Below, piece after piece: positions 54,833 through 64,000 of a stretch of DNA of 64,000 nucleotides. The notes beneath the pieces are model-generated. The model saw only the letters and a program-made list of their open reading frames with translations, was not told where the DNA came from and did not search any database. Origin of the DNA: Leptotrichia wadei (lineage in GTDB: Bacteria > Fusobacteriota > Fusobacteriia > Fusobacteriales > Leptotrichiaceae); NCBI RefSeq assembly GCF_007990545.2, contig NZ_AP019829.2, forward strand, positions 868,001 through 932,000. The letters run 5' to 3'. The position numbers and the translations under genes were made by a program. How positions within the stretch are numbered: the stretch's first letter is position 1; every line of letters starts with the position of its first letter.

Positions 54833-55465
54833 TTGGATTTCATAATTCTTGTAGCAATAAAACTTACAATTGGATTTATTGCGTTAGTTTTGTTCATGAA
54901 TTTAAATGGACGGAGCCAATTGGCACCAACATCAACAGAAGATCAAATAGGTAACTATGTTCTTGGGGGAATTATCGGTGGTGTAATTTATAGTCCAACT
55001 ATATCAATAATTCAGTTTTTGATAGTTCTTTTAATATGGGGACTTTTAATGACAGTAACTGATTTTCTAAAAAATACAAATAAACGCGTAAAAAAAATGA
55101 TAGATGGACAAGTTGTGTACTTAATAAGAGATGGAAAAATGCTAACAGAAAATTTTGCACAAGCCACACTTTCAATTCCTGATTTTTATACAAAATTGAG
55201 AACAAAAGGTGTTACACAAATATCGGATATAGAAGAAGCTTTTATGGAATCGAATGGACAACTTATTGTTATAAAAAAAGGTGAAGGCGGTTATTCAAAT
55301 TTATTGGTTTCCGAAGGGAACATACAAGAGGATAACTTGAAACATATCGGAAAAGATGATGATTGGTTGAAGGAAGAATTGGAAAAATATAATATTACTG
55401 ATTTAAGTGAACTTTTTATTGTTGAATATAGTGGTGATGGAAAACTTTTTATTGTGAAGAAATAG
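54833..55465 (+). CDS. DUF421 (YetF-like) membrane protein, 210 aa
   Basis: TTG 54833 start with GAAAGGAAG upstream. Three membrane helices (about 4-20, 42-60, 62-78) precede a cytoplasmic DUF421 domain. NGRSQLAPTSTEDQIGNYVLGGIIGGVIY is the family hallmark region (given here in part as its key motif LAPTSTEDQIGN), and the soluble part includes MIDGQVVYLIRDGKM. It is partnered with the upstream DUF3290 gene, 42 nt away. YetF-type proteins have been linked to spore germination in Bacillus; a general role is unclear. Confidence 0.85.
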   Translation: MDFIILVAIKLTIGFIALVLFMNLNGRSQLAPTSTEDQIGNYVLGGIIGGVIYSPTISIIQFLIVLLIWGLLMTVTDFLKNTNKRVKKMIDGQVVYLIRDGKMLTENFAQATLSIPDFYTKLRTKGVTQISDIEEAFMESNGQLIVIKKGEGGYSNLLVSEGNIQEDNLKHIGKDDDWLKEELEKYNITDLSELFIVEYSGDGKLFIVKK

Positions 55466-55481
55466 AAAAATTTTAAGAGAG

Positions 55482-55526
55482 AAAAATACTCAAATGGCGA
55501 TATGATTTGCTATCTGAGTATTTTTT
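55482..55526. terminator. bidirectional terminator
   Basis: AAAAATACTCA (55482-55492) pairs with TGAGTATTTTT (55515-55525), with partial pairing continuing inward, between convergent genes. Confidence 0.75.
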
Positions 55527-55545
55527 ATTTTGTGAATGTGATTAA

Positions 55546-56640
55546 TCAATTATATTCATATTTTTTTAATTTTAATATGAATTGTTTATCATAATCATCT
55601 AATTGAATGTCATCTTGATTACTAATTTCAGGTGTATACCAAGATTTATTATTGAAGAATGAAGATAATTCTTCATCTTTAAAAATGTATCCTTTTTCTG
55701 CGTATATCATATTTCGTAAAATACGTAATTCTTTTTTGTTGTATTTATTGAATGCTGATTCATTTTCATTATCCATGACTTCATATTTTAGGTTATTTAA
55801 ATCTTCTAGATCTAATTCATTTTCTGAATTTGTATTTTCTGTTGTTTTTTCAGATGAAGAAGTTTCATCAGAATAATTGTAATTAGACTCTGTGTCATTA
55901 TTTTCATTAGTTTTTATATTAGTGCTATTGGTATTATTTGTGGTAGTAGATTTTATTAAACCTATTTTTGTAAGAATAAATTCTTTAATATAATTTTTAT
56001 TAAATACAGGAATGTTAGTTTTTCCTGCAAAAGCAGAAAATGTACTTGTTGTATAGGCACTAGTATTATAAAAATAGGTTTCTTGGATAATATTCTCGTT
56101 AGGATAGTATACAAAAGTTCCTCCTTTTTTAGGAAAAAATCCTCCAAAATTACTTGCAGAATATTCATTATTTACAATACTAAATGAATTGCCGTTTAAT
56201 TTAATAGTTCCATTTATATTACCATTGGAATTAATAATTAAATTTAATTCTGTATTTTTAGTAATATTTGTTAGATTGGTGAGAATACCATTTCTGTAGT
56301 TAGATTTATAAGTATGATGATTATTTCCCTGATCCTGATAATCAAAGTGTTCTATAGACTGTATATTATTTTCTTCCATTATTGCTTCTAATTTTTGAGT
56401 GCCATCTATAATAGAAACTTTTCCATTTAGCGTACCATTTTTAACTTCTATATAACCTTGTAATGGTGATTGCAATTCAATTTTTCCTGAAAATATATTA
56501 TTTTCATACATGATAAGTTCATTTTGATAACTTAAATTAGGATCTAAGTTAGAAATAGTTCTAGTAAATACGTTTTTCAAATTGTTTTGACAAGATATTA
56601 CTGTTAAAAAAAACAATATTAAATTAAATATTTTTTTCAT
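55546..56640 (-). CDS. lipoprotein with C-terminal YARHG domain, 364 aa
   Basis: The N terminus MKKIFNLILFFLTVISC is a lipoprotein signal peptide with the lipobox VISC, so Cys17 should be lipidated. The middle (about 40-160) has repeated strand-rich segments like MORN-type or toastrack modules (GKIELQSPLQGYIEV, NGTLNGKVSI, NINGTIKLNG). Residues about 245-285 are an Asn/Ser/Thr/Glu-rich linker. The C terminus (LRILRNMIYAEKGYIFKDEE, then WYTP) is a YARHG domain, an extracellular module of unknown role. AAGGAG precedes ATG 56640. It lies 10 nt after the upstream membrane protein gene and is probably co-transcribed with it. Confidence 0.8.
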   Translation of the reverse strand: MKKIFNLILFFLTVISCQNNLKNVFTRTISNLDPNLSYQNELIMYENNIFSGKIELQSPLQGYIEVKNGTLNGKVSIIDGTQKLEAIMEENNIQSIEHFDYQDQGNNHHTYKSNYRNGILTNLTNITKNTELNLIINSNGNINGTIKLNGNSFSIVNNEYSASNFGGFFPKKGGTFVYYPNENIIQETYFYNTSAYTTSTFSAFAGKTNIPVFNKNYIKEFILTKIGLIKSTTTNNTNSTNIKTNENNDTESNYNYSDETSSSEKTTENTNSENELDLEDLNNLKYEVMDNENESAFNKYNKKELRILRNMIYAEKGYIFKDEELSSFFNNKSWYTPEISNQDDIQLDDYDKQFILKLKKYEYN

Positions 56641-56650
56641 AAAAATCTCC

Positions 56651-57418
56651 TTAAATAAATTTTATATTATATTTTTTATTTAAAATTTCTTGTACAAGTA
56701 CTGCGTTAATTAAATTAACTGTATCACATTTTGTCGATGTTGAAGCAAATTGCCATTGTGGTTCAAAACTTTGTCTAGCTTGTCTTATATCAGCTTGACC
56801 ATTAGTTACATAGGCTTTTTTTCTTGTAGTTACATTAACAACATCCCCATACTGCAAAGGAATAATTGTATCAGTAACTCCTCCAAAAAGTTTAGCTTTC
56901 ATAAAGTTTAGATTATTATTCTTAATTTGTTCAAATAAATATGGGGAATTAATAACTTGTTCTAAATCATTGTTATATTTTTCAAATACATAATTTCTAA
57001 ATTGTTCTTTTATAATGTTAAATACATTAATAAAATCCTTTTCCAACAGTTCATCATCAAAGTTGATTTCTTTATAGTCAGAATATATTTTATTCATTTC
57101 ATTATTTGAATATTCAAAAAAAGGTTTATTTAAATATAGAATTTTTACTTTTTGTCCTATATCGCCTTTTATAGCTAAGATTCTTTCAAAATTAATATTT
57201 TGTAAATTCTTACCTTCCGAAATAATAAAACCAGTTGTATAAACAATTACTTTACTTTTTTTGTTAAACAAATAAATACTATAAGCTAACATTAATATTC
57301 CGATAAGAGAATAAAATCCTCCTCCAAACAAGGCAATAACTCCAAATACAGCAAATGTCCAAGCACCTTTTGATTTCATGCCACTTTTTTCAAATTTAAA
57401 AACTTCTCTTTCTTGCAT
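56651..57418 (-). CDS. hypothetical membrane protein, 255 aa
   Basis: AGGAGG precedes ATG 57418. A hydrophilic start is followed by two close membrane segments (residues about 19-52, AVFGVIALFGGGFYSLIGIL). Then comes a soluble part with a strand-rich region (VIVYTTGFIISEGKNLQ, then ILAIKGDIGQKVKIL), reminiscent of a PH-like/bPH domain after two helices. The C terminus has KCDTVNLINAVLVQEILN. No family is recognised with certainty. It is the first gene of a two-gene minus-strand unit with the YARHG lipoprotein. Confidence 0.6.
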   Translation of the reverse strand: MQEREVFKFEKSGMKSKGAWTFAVFGVIALFGGGFYSLIGILMLAYSIYLFNKKSKVIVYTTGFIISEGKNLQNINFERILAIKGDIGQKVKILYLNKPFFEYSNNEMNKIYSDYKEINFDDELLEKDFINVFNIIKEQFRNYVFEKYNNDLEQVINSPYLFEQIKNNNLNFMKAKLFGGVTDTIIPLQYGDVVNVTTRKKAYVTNGQADIRQARQSFEPQWQFASTSTKCDTVNLINAVLVQEILNKKYNIKFI

Positions 57419-57946
57419 AATATTTTCCTCCTAAAATTTTTATTATTTACTTATTTATTAAATTTAAACTTTAATTAAAAAAAGTTTTGATTTATCCTCC
57501 TTTCTTGACAAAATATAACTACATTAAGATTAAAAATATACAAATTATTTATCTAAGTATATTCAATAGAGCATAAACTTGATAAATATTGAGTAAATTC
57601 TTAATTTTAACTTTTGCATTAAAAAATTTATGCATAGAGTTATTACATATCAATATTTAAAAAAACAGTGTTTTATTTAAATTTATATAAAAAAATAAAT
57701 AGTGCTAAATTTAATATAGTATAACTCATTTATAAGTATACCACCGTTTTTTTTTTTTTTTTTTTTACTTATATAAAGATTAATTTATAGTTAATTTAAT
57801 AGTTTTAAACATATTGATACTAAAAATTTTTATAATATAACAATTTTTAATTTGATTATATAAATTTTGGATATATTTAAATATTAGCCTGGTATTAAAA
57901 ATTTAGATTAAAAAAACAATTAGATGTGATATAACATTGTTATAAT
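57419..57946. other. AT-rich intergenic region without genes
   Basis: No convincing ORF is seen on either strand. It contains an AGGAGG-like site near 57496-57502 (minus strand) that is not followed by a start codon, a T20 run, and scattered TATAAT-like words. It may contain the promoter of the minus-strand membrane protein gene. Confidence 0.5.
57747..57766 (+). repeat. T20 homopolymer tract
   Basis: Twenty consecutive T residues follow CCACCG. It lies 329 nt from the minus-strand gene start and far from clpB. It is longer than any other homopolymer in the window and prone to slippage. Confidence 0.8.
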
Positions 57947-57951
57947 AGATA

Positions 57952-58050
57952 TGTTCGATAACCTAAGTTTTTTATCTATACAAGGGGTCAAGACCCCTTG
58001 CTTCAAGATATTTATTTTATTAAATTCTAAGTTTGTATAGTTATCGAACA
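57952..58050. repeat. 99-bp MITE-like inverted-repeat element
   Basis: Perfect 11-bp terminal inverted repeats TGTTCGATAAC (57952-57962) and GTTATCGAACA (58040-58050), with inner CTATAC/GTATAG continuing the match. The centre contains the hairpin CAAGGGGTC AA GACCCCTTG (57981-58000). It encodes no protein. The size and structure fit a miniature transposable element or a strong structured RNA. A related core (AGGTCAAGACCC) is at 38711-38722. Confidence 0.6.
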
Positions 58051-58220
58051 GGTCTAATAGTAAAAATTAAATATGGTAATAAAAATGACAAATTCAATTT
58101 TTTTTAAAAAATTTAGAATTAAATAAAAAAGTTTTACTATTTTTTTTGACATATTTTTTGGTTGCGATTGATTATACAATACACCTTTTAAAAAAATGTA
58201 AAAAAAATTCAAAAAAAGTG

Positions 58221-58249
58221 TTGACAAAAAAATTAAATAATGGTATAGT
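58221..58249 (+). promoter_or_regulatory. clpB promoter
   Basis: TTGACA (58221-58226) and TATAGT (58244-58249) are 17 nt apart, with a TGG extension of the -10: a strong vegetative-type promoter. Confidence 0.85.
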
Positions 58250-58256
58250 ATATTTG

Positions 58257-58283
58257 TTAGCAGTCAATAATACAGAGTGCTAA
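58257..58283 (+). promoter_or_regulatory. CIRCE operator (HrcA site)
   Basis: TTAGCAGTC, nine bases, GAGTGCTAA: the CIRCE consensus TTAGCACTC-N9-GAGTGCTAA with one mismatch in the left arm. It lies directly after the -10 of the clpB promoter, where HrcA binding blocks transcription until heat or unfolded protein relieves it. Confidence 0.92.
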
Positions 58284-58332
58284 CAAAATTGAAGATTTAT
58301 GAAAGTTAAAAATGAGAAAAAAGGTGATAGAT

Positions 58333-60903
58333 ATGGAACAGAACTTTACACAAAAAAGTATTGAGGCTATTTCAGAGGCTAATAACTTTGCGATTAGATA
58401 CAAACATTCTGATATAAAAGTGGAACATTTATTGTTGGCACTTGTGGGGCAAATGGATGGACTGATTCCTAATGTATTGAAAAAGATGGGAATTGATACT
58501 ACTGATATGATTAAGAAAATTGAAGGGAAGTTAGAAAGTTTTCCAAAAATTGAAGGTGGGAACAGTGAACCACGACCGAACGGAGAAATGAATAGGGTTC
58601 TTGTGGGAGCTGGAGATTTTGCTAAAAAAATGGGGGATAGTTATATCAGTACAGAACATCTATTTTTAGCAAGTTATGATAATAATAATTTTCTGAAAGA
58701 ATATGGGATAAATAAGAAGCAGTTTGAAACTGTGCTTGAAAGTGTAAGAGGAGGTAGAAAAATTATGACAGATAATCCAGAAAGTACATACGAAGCGTTA
58801 GATAAATTTGGAAAAGATCTGGTTGAACTGGCTCGAAAAGGTAAACTTGATCCGATTATTGGGAGAGATAATGAAATCCGACGGGCTATACAGATTTTAT
58901 CAAGAAGAAATAAAAATAATCCGATTCTGATTGGGGAACCAGGGGTTGGGAAAACAGCCATTGCAGAAGGAATTGCACAAAGAATATTGAAAGGTGATGT
59001 GCCTGAAAATTTGAAAGACAAGACAATTTTCTCGCTTGACATGGGTGCCTTGGTTGCAGGAGCGAAATATCGTGGGGAATTTGAAGAAAGATTAAAAGCG
59101 GTATTGGAAGAAATTGAAAAAAGTGAAGGAAGAATAATTCTTTTCATTGACGAAGTTCATAACATTGTGGGAGCTGGGAAAACAGAGGGATCTATGGATG
59201 CTGGAAACCTTTTGAAGCCAATGCTTGCACGTGGGGAAATAAAGGTTATTGGGGCTACTACAATTGACGAGTATAGAAAATATATTGAAAAGGATGCAGC
59301 ACTTGAGCGTAGATTTCAGCCTGTAATGGTAGATGAGCCGACTGTGGAAGATACAATTTCAATTTTACGTGGATTGAAGGAAAAATTTGAAATTTTCCAT
59401 GGAATCAGAATTACTGACAATGCGATAGTTACAGCGGCTACAATGAGCGACAGATATATAAATGACAGATTTTTACCAGATAAGGCGATTGACTTGATTG
59501 ACGAGGCGGCTGCAAAAGTAAAGACTGAAATTAATTCAATGCCGACAGAACTGGATGAAGTTACAAGACGTGTTATGCAGCTTGAAATTGAAAAAGTGGC
59601 GCTTGAGAAGGAAAAGGATCAGGCTTCTAAGGACAGACTTGTTACGTTGGAAAAAGAATTGGCAGAACTTAATGAGAAAAAGGCTGCGTTTAAGGCGCAA
59701 TGGGAAAGTGAAAAGCAGGAAGTTGAAAAGATTCAAAATATTAATACTGAAATTGAAAAAGTTAAACTTCAAATTGCCGATGCACAAAGAAAAAATGACT
59801 ATAACAAACTGGCAGAACTGCAATACGGTAAATTGCCTGCACTGGAAAAACAAAGGGCAGATGAAGAAGAAAAAGCCAAAAATCAGAATCCAGGTGCAAA
59901 TAAATTATTAAAACAGGAAATTGACAGCGAAGAAATAGCAGAAATCGTTGGAAAATGGACTGGAATACCAGTTTCAAAATTGTTGCAGGGAGAACGTGAA
60001 AAAATCTTACATCTTGCAGAACAAATGATGAAAAGAGTAATTGGACAAGATGAAGCAATCACAACAATAAGCGACACAATAATTCGTTCACGTGCAGGAC
60101 TGAAAGATCCAAACCGTCCAATTGGTTCATTCATCTTCCTAGGACCGACAGGTGTTGGTAAGACTTATTTGACAAAAACTCTTGCATTTAATTTGTTTGA
60201 TGATGAAAGCAATATTGTTAGAATTGATATGAGTGAATATATGGATAAATTCAGCACGACAAGATTAATCGGAGCACCTCCAGGATATGTAGGATATGAA
60301 GAAGGTGGACAGTTGACGGAAGCTGTTAGAAGAAAACCTTATTCAGTAATTTTGTTTGATGAAATTGAAAAGGCTCACCCTGATGTATTTAATATTTTGT
60401 TACAGTTGCTTGATGATGGAAGACTTACGGATGGTAAAGGGAAAGTTGTAGACTTTAAAAATACAATAATCATTATGACTTCAAATATCGGTAGTGAAAT
60501 TATATTGGAAGATCCGCAAGTTTCAGAGCCTACAAAAGAAGCTGTATTAAATGAAATGAAACATAGATTTAAGCCAGAATTCTTGAACAGAATTGACGAT
60601 ATTATAGTATTTAAGGCATTAGGAAAAGAAAGCGTGAAAAGTATTATTTCACTTATCCTTGAAGAAATAAACGATAAATTAAAGGAACAATATATAAAAA
60701 TTGAATTTACAGACAAAGCTCTAGACTACATCGTAAACGAGGCTTATGACCCAGCTTACGGAGCAAGACCTCTAAAACGTTTTGTTCAAAAAGATATAGA
60801 AACTAACTTATCAAAAATGATTTTGAGCAACGAAGTACCTGAAAATAGTACAGTTGTACTTGATAGTGATGGGGAAAAATTGATTTACAATGTAAAAAAG
60901 TAG
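58333..60903 (+). CDS. clpB: ATP-dependent disaggregase ClpB
   Basis: A hexameric AAA+ disaggregase that works with DnaK to rescue aggregated protein. ATG 58333 with AAGGTGA 5 nt upstream gives 856 residues, the normal size; ATG 58312 is in frame but lacks a ribosome binding site. The architecture has an N domain (about 1-145), first ATPase with GEPGVGKTA (201-209) and [10 protein letters not shown], a long coiled-coil middle domain (about 400-520, diagnostic of ClpB against ClpA/C), and second ATPase with GPTGVGKTY (604-612) and LFDEIEKAH. It is under CIRCE control. It is presumably the general heat-shock partner of the housekeeping DnaK, distinct from the Hsp70-like proteins of the island. 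Confidence 0.97.
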   Translation: MEQNFTQKSIEAISEANNFAIRYKHSDIKVEHLLLALVGQMDGLIPNVLKKMGIDTTDMIKKIEGKLESFPKIEGGNSEPRPNGEMNRVLVGAGDFAKKMGDSYISTEHLFLASYDNNNFLKEYGINKKQFETVLESVRGGRKIMTDNPESTYEALDKFGKDLVELARKGKLDPIIGRDNEIRRAIQILSRRNKNNPILIGEPGVGKTAIAEGIAQRILKGDVPENLKDKTIFSLDMGALVAGAKYRGEFEERLKAVLEEIEKSEGRIILFIDEVHNIVGAGKTEGSMDAGNLLKPMLARGEIKVIGATTIDEYRKYIEKDAALERRFQPVMVDEPTVEDTISILRGLKEKFEIFHGIRITDNAIVTAATMSDRYINDRFLPDKAIDLIDEAAAKVKTEINSMPTELDEVTRRVMQLEIEKVALEKEKDQASKDRLVTLEKELAELNEKKAAFKAQWESEKQEVEKIQNINTEIEKVKLQIADAQRKNDYNKLAELQYGKLPALEKQRADEEEKAKNQNPGANKLLKQEIDSEEIAEIVGKWTGIPVSKLLQGEREKILHLAEQMMKRVIGQDEAITTISDTIIRSRAGLKDPNRPIGSFIFLGPTGVGKTYLTKTLAFNLFDDESNIVRIDMSEYMDKFSTTRLIGAPPGYVGYEEGGQLTEAVRRKPYSVILFDEIEKAHPDVFNILLQLLDDGRLTDGKGKVVDFKNTIIIMTSNIGSEIILEDPQVSEPTKEAVLNEMKHRFKPEFLNRIDDIIVFKALGKESVKSIISLILEEINDKLKEQYIKIEFTDKALDYIVNEAYDPAYGARPLKRFVQKDIETNLSKMILSNEVPENSTVVLDSDGEKLIYNVKK

Positions 60904-60977
60904 ATTGAGGATTAAATAAGATTTTGAAAGAAATATTTAAAAGATATTTTTTGAAGAGATGTTTTTTTGGGAAATAT

Positions 60978-61006
60978 AGAAGTATCAGAAATGGTGCTTC
61001 TTTTTC
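60978..61006 (+). terminator. intrinsic terminator after clpB
   Basis: AGAAGTATC (60978-60986) pairs with GGTGCTTCT (60993-61001), with two G-U pairs, followed by a T-rich tail. Confidence 0.7.
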
Positions 61007-61309
61007 TTTTTTATAGAAAATTAACTAAATATTATTTATATTTTCTAAATAGATTTATGTCAGATATTCAAACGAGAAGAAAAAATTTATTAAAAGTAAA
61101 TTGTTGTATAATTTTTTATCAGGGACGTTAATAATTTGATAGGCTTAAAAAAATAGGGTAAAAAATTTGGAAAAAGCAATAAAATATGGTAAAATATAGT
61201 GAATTTGCTATAAAATAGGAGGGTATAAAAACTAAATAATAATGGTATTTATGATAAATTGAATAAATCTTAAATAACATTAATATATAATGAATTTGTT
61301 TTAAATAAA

Positions 61310-61413
61310 TTTGATACTAAACACCATTTAAATAACGGATATATTATAAATCTTTTTAATAGTTTTATTTTCAAGTAATTAAAATAAACTTTTGCTTTTT
61401 AAACGGGGAATAG
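61310..61413 (+). repeat. dispersed intergenic repeat, copy 2
   Basis: About 104 bp matching 30609-30723 with an internal gap, ending in the same CTTTTTAAACGGGGAATAG. It lies directly before the sucrose hydrolase gene. TTTGCT (61391-61396) and TATAAA (61414-61419), 17 nt apart at its right end, could make it a promoter carrier. The rest of 61007-61309 is AT-rich and shows no gene. Confidence 0.6.
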
Positions 61414-61440
61414 TATAAAAAATATGAAAGGTGGATAAAT

Positions 61441-62901
61441 ATGGATTTCAAAGATGTTGAAAAAAAAGAAGAAGAATCAGTTTTAGAAAAAAAAGAAATT
61501 GTTGAAAAGGATTTTTGGCGACAGAAGTACCATATTCAAGGAATTGTAGGACTTATTAATGATCCAAATGGATTTTCACAATTTAAGGGGAAATACCATA
61601 TGTTTTATCAATGGAATCCTTTAGGAACGATTCATAAAAATAAAACTTGGGCTCATAGTGTAAGTGATGACTTATTGCATTGGGAAAGACTGGAAACGGC
61701 TTTGCGACCTGATACCTGGTATTCTAAGGATGGAGTTTATTCTGGAAGTGCAATTGTGGATGATGGAAAACTATATTTATTTTATACTGGAAATGTGAAA
61801 GATTGTGATGGGAATAGAGAATCTTATCAATGTTTAGCAGTTTCAAGCGACGGAGAAAATTTCGAGAGATGGGAGCCAAGTATTGTAAATCAGCCTGACG
61901 GGTACACTCGACATATAAGAGATCCCAAAATTTGGAAAAAAGATGGGAAATTTTATGCGGTAATTGGTATTCAAAGTGAAGATTTGGAAGGAAAGGCAGT
62001 TTTATACAGTTCAGAAAATATAAAAGACTGGAAATTTGAAGGGGAAATTGCAGGAGCAAATCATGGAAAACTTAAAGATTTTGGATTTATGTGGGAGTGT
62101 CCAGATTATTTTCAGTTAAAGGATGAAAAAACAGGAGAAATTAAGGATTTGTTAGTATTTTCACCACAAGGACTGGAGCCTGAAGGAGATTTGTACAATA
62201 ATAAATATCAGACAGGATATTTATTTGGAAAACTGGATTATGAAAAACCTGAATTTGAAATTTCATCAGATTTTGTGGAAATTGACAGAGGGCATGACTT
62301 TTATGCACCACAGTCAATGGAGGATGACAAAGGAAGAAGAATTATTGTAGGCTGGATGGGAGTTCCTGAAGAAGAAGACTTTCCAACTGTGAAAAATGAA
62401 TGGATTCATTGCTTGACATTGCCAAGAGAATTAAAAGTAATTAATGGAAGACTTTATCAATTGCCGATAAAAGAAATGGAAAGTATACGTGGAGAAAAAA
62501 TTGAATTTAATGAAAAAGTGGCTGGAGAAGTAAAGGTTGGAACTGGGACAACTTATGAATTAAAAGCTAAATTTTCTAATTTTAATTCTGATTTTGGATT
62601 GAAATTGAGAACTAGCAAAAATAGTGAAACTGTTTTGAAATTTGATTACAATGATAAGAAATTTGTATTGGACAGAACAAAGGGTGAACAACCTGATAAG
62701 AGATTAAGAAAAGTTTATTTGGGAGATATTTCAGAACTGGAACTCACAGTATTTGTAGATAATTCTTCTGTGGAAGTGTTTATTAACGGTGGACAGGAAG
62801 TGTTTTCATCGAGAATATTCCCTGAAAAAGGTGCGGATGGGATAAGTGTGTTTGCAGATGGAGATGCAAGTGTGAAAATTGAAAAATGGGAATGGAAATA
62901 A
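61441..62901 (+). CDS. GH32 sucrose-6-phosphate hydrolase / beta-fructosidase, 486 aa
   Basis: A glycoside hydrolase family 32 enzyme. It has the nucleophile motif NDPNG (residues 40-44, Asp41), the RDP motif (160-162) and the acid/base Glu219 in WECPDYF. A five-blade propeller is followed by a C-terminal beta-sandwich ending VEVFINGGQEVFSSRIFP. No signal peptide is present, so it acts in the cytoplasm, which favours sucrose-6-phosphate or imported sucrose as substrate (ScrB/SacA type). The 20-residue acidic N-terminal extension (EKKEEESVLEKKE) is unusual. AAAGGTGG precedes ATG 61441. No sucrose PTS gene is in the window, so the exact substrate is open. Confidence 0.92.
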   Translation: MDFKDVEKKEEESVLEKKEIVEKDFWRQKYHIQGIVGLINDPNGFSQFKGKYHMFYQWNPLGTIHKNKTWAHSVSDDLLHWERLETALRPDTWYSKDGVYSGSAIVDDGKLYLFYTGNVKDCDGNRESYQCLAVSSDGENFERWEPSIVNQPDGYTRHIRDPKIWKKDGKFYAVIGIQSEDLEGKAVLYSSENIKDWKFEGEIAGANHGKLKDFGFMWECPDYFQLKDEKTGEIKDLLVFSPQGLEPEGDLYNNKYQTGYLFGKLDYEKPEFEISSDFVEIDRGHDFYAPQSMEDDKGRRIIVGWMGVPEEEDFPTVKNEWIHCLTLPRELKVINGRLYQLPIKEMESIRGEKIEFNEKVAGEVKVGTGTTYELKAKFSNFNSDFGLKLRTSKNSETVLKFDYNDKKFVLDRTKGEQPDKRLRKVYLGDISELELTVFVDNSSVEVFINGGQEVFSSRIFPEKGADGISVFADGDASVKIEKWEWK

Positions 62902-62967
62902 AAAAATTAATTAGAAAATCTAGAAGGGAAAAAATTGATAAAGAATAAAAAATTAACAGGAAATAAA

Positions 62968-64000
62968 ATGGTAGGAAATATAAAACTGGATATTATAAAT
63001 ATTATTGATGATATTTTGTATGAGAAAAAATATAGCAATATTCAGTTAAATTATTATTTTTCTAAAAAAAATTATACTCAAAAGGAAAAAACTTTTATTA
63101 CAAGTGTTGTGAATACTGTAATAAAAAACCTGATTTATATTGATTATTTAATTGAAAAAGGGACACGAAATGTGAAAAAACGGAAAATAAAGCAGCTTTT
63201 GAGAATTTCTGCTGCACAGCTGTTTTTTATGGAATCGGATAATGCAGGAGTGATATTTGAGGCTGGAGAAGTTGCAAAAATTATAAATGAGCATCAAGCT
63301 GGATTTGTGAATGCGGCTTTAAAGACAATTTTGAAAAGTAAAGAAAAGTTTGATAATGAGATTCCTATGGATAAAAGGGAAGGTATTATTTTATCGTATC
63401 CTCAATGGCTTGTAAATAAACTTAAAATTGATTATCCAGATAATTATTTGGAAATAATGGAGTCATATAAAAAGAGAAGTTATCTGTCGGCTAGATTTGA
63501 TAAGAATAAAATGACTAAAGAAAAATTTGAGAAATTGTTAAAAGAAATTAATACAGAAGTTTTATTTTCAGTTGATGAAGTCTATTATTTGTCAAATGCG
63601 AATATTTTTGATACGGAAATTTATAGAAATGGAGAAGCTGTAATTCAAGATGCTTCATCTTATTTGGCTGTGAAAAATTTAGCTGTGAAGGATGGAGAAA
63701 TTGTGCTTGATGCTTGTGCCGCTCCAGGTGGAAAATCTCTTGCGATTTTGCAATTATTTAATCCAGAAAAATTGATTTCTACGGATATTCATGAACATAA
63801 GGTGAAATTGTTAAATGAACTTAAAAATAAGTATGGTTATGGTAATTTTCGAGTAAGGTTAAATGATGCTGCGCAAATTGAAAATTTAGGAGTTAAATTT
63901 GATAAAATATTGCTGGATATGCCGTGCAGCGGACTTGGAGTGCTTAGGAAAAAGCCTGAAAAAATATACGAACTGACCTCAAATGATATAAAAAATTTAA
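62968..64000 (+). CDS. rsmB: 16S rRNA (cytosine-967-C5) methyltransferase, partial
   Basis: The frame runs off the right edge with about 344 residues present. The N-terminal NusB-like domain (about 1-125) is followed by the SAM methyltransferase fold. VLDACAAPGGKS is SAM motif I and DMPCSGLGVLRKKPE contains the catalytic/resolving cysteine region of m5C enzymes. The start is taken as ATG 62968, which matches the usual NusB-domain beginning; TTG 62935 with AAGGG upstream in the same frame is also possible. It lies 66 nt after the GH32 gene (33 nt with the TTG start), with no terminator seen between them. Confidence 0.93.
   Translation, partial: MVGNIKLDIINIIDDILYEKKYSNIQLNYYFSKKNYTQKEKTFITSVVNTVIKNLIYIDYLIEKGTRNVKKRKIKQLLRISAAQLFFMESDNAGVIFEAGEVAKIINEHQAGFVNAALKTILKSKEKFDNEIPMDKREGIILSYPQWLVNKLKIDYPDNYLEIMESYKKRSYLSARFDKNKMTKEKFEKLLKEINTEVLFSVDEVYYLSNANIFDTEIYRNGEAVIQDASSYLAVKNLAVKDGEIVLDACAAPGGKSLAILQLFNPEKLISTDIHEHKVKLLNELKNKYGYGNFRVRLNDAAQIENLGVKFDKILLDMPCSGLGVLRKKPEKIYELTSNDIKNL

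Overview
The window is very AT-rich and has short intergenic gaps, strong AGGAG-type ribosome binding sites, TTGACA/TATAAT-like promoters and many A/T homopolymer runs. Its protein repertoire (NAD-dependent ligase with an N-terminal extension, class A PBP, cellobiose-type PTS, GH32 sucrose hydrolase, DUF1703 ATPases, YARHG lipoprotein) best fits a fermentative Leptotrichia-like member of the Fusobacteriota. This assignment is inferred from composition and gene content; no rRNA is present to confirm it. No rRNA, tRNA or CRISPR array was recognised.

Layout. (1) 1-7.6 kb is a degraded array of toxin C-terminal pieces and putative immunity genes, interrupted by a tandem duplication of an AAA-ATPase/PD-(D/E)XK gene. 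(2) 7.8-10.1 kb holds gltX and a small secreted protein. (3) 10.2-30.6 kb is the most unusual part: a co-directional, apparently co-evolved island. It encodes three paralogous proteins, a HerA/DUF87-type ATPase with a roughly 190-residue Ser/Thr/Gly-rich spacer, two paralogous proteins with hydrophobic Gly/Ala-rich N termini, four Hsp70-like proteins (one with its nucleotide-binding motifs lost), and two coiled-coil proteins whose C termini resemble the beta-wing of GrpE. A RelBE-type toxin-antitoxin pair sits inside it. I do not recognise this assembly as a described system. (4) 30.8-41.7 kb holds ligA, an XRE/ImmA pair, rlmN, a class A PBP, a purine permease and a CNNM/CorC protein. (5) 41.9-46.8 kb is a split lactose/cellobiose-type PTS locus (IIA plus a Gfo/Idh/MocA oxidoreductase on one strand, IIB and IIC on the other) built around a Rep_3-like winged-helix gene. 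An identical TAGACGAAAAA box lies 31 nt upstream of the -35 hexamer of both PTS promoters. (6) 46.8-54.1 kb is a complete trp operon (trpL-trpE-trpGD-membrane protein-trpC-trpF-trpB-trpA) preceded by a Trp-rich leader peptide and an attenuator. (7) 54.1-64 kb holds a DUF3290/DUF421 membrane pair, a YARHG lipoprotein, a membrane protein, an approximately 0.9 kb AT-rich intergenic region with a T20 run and a MITE-like inverted repeat, a CIRCE-controlled clpB, a GH32 sucrose hydrolase and the start of rsmB.

Several genes, mostly in the accessory parts, are split by one-base differences in A or T runs (near 6.12, 7.04, 11.87, 21.74, 21.94, 24.05, 24.08 and 42.21 kb). Each can be rejoined into a full-length protein matching a paralog or family. 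Whether these are sequencing errors, decay or slippage switches cannot be decided from the sequence alone.

How the genes may work together: in the central island the Hsp70-like ATPases and GrpE-like coiled coils look like a dedicated chaperone/exchange-factor set. It is encoded with a ring-type translocase ATPase and membrane-active small proteins, which suggests a membrane-associated machine; its role (defence, secretion or other) is open.
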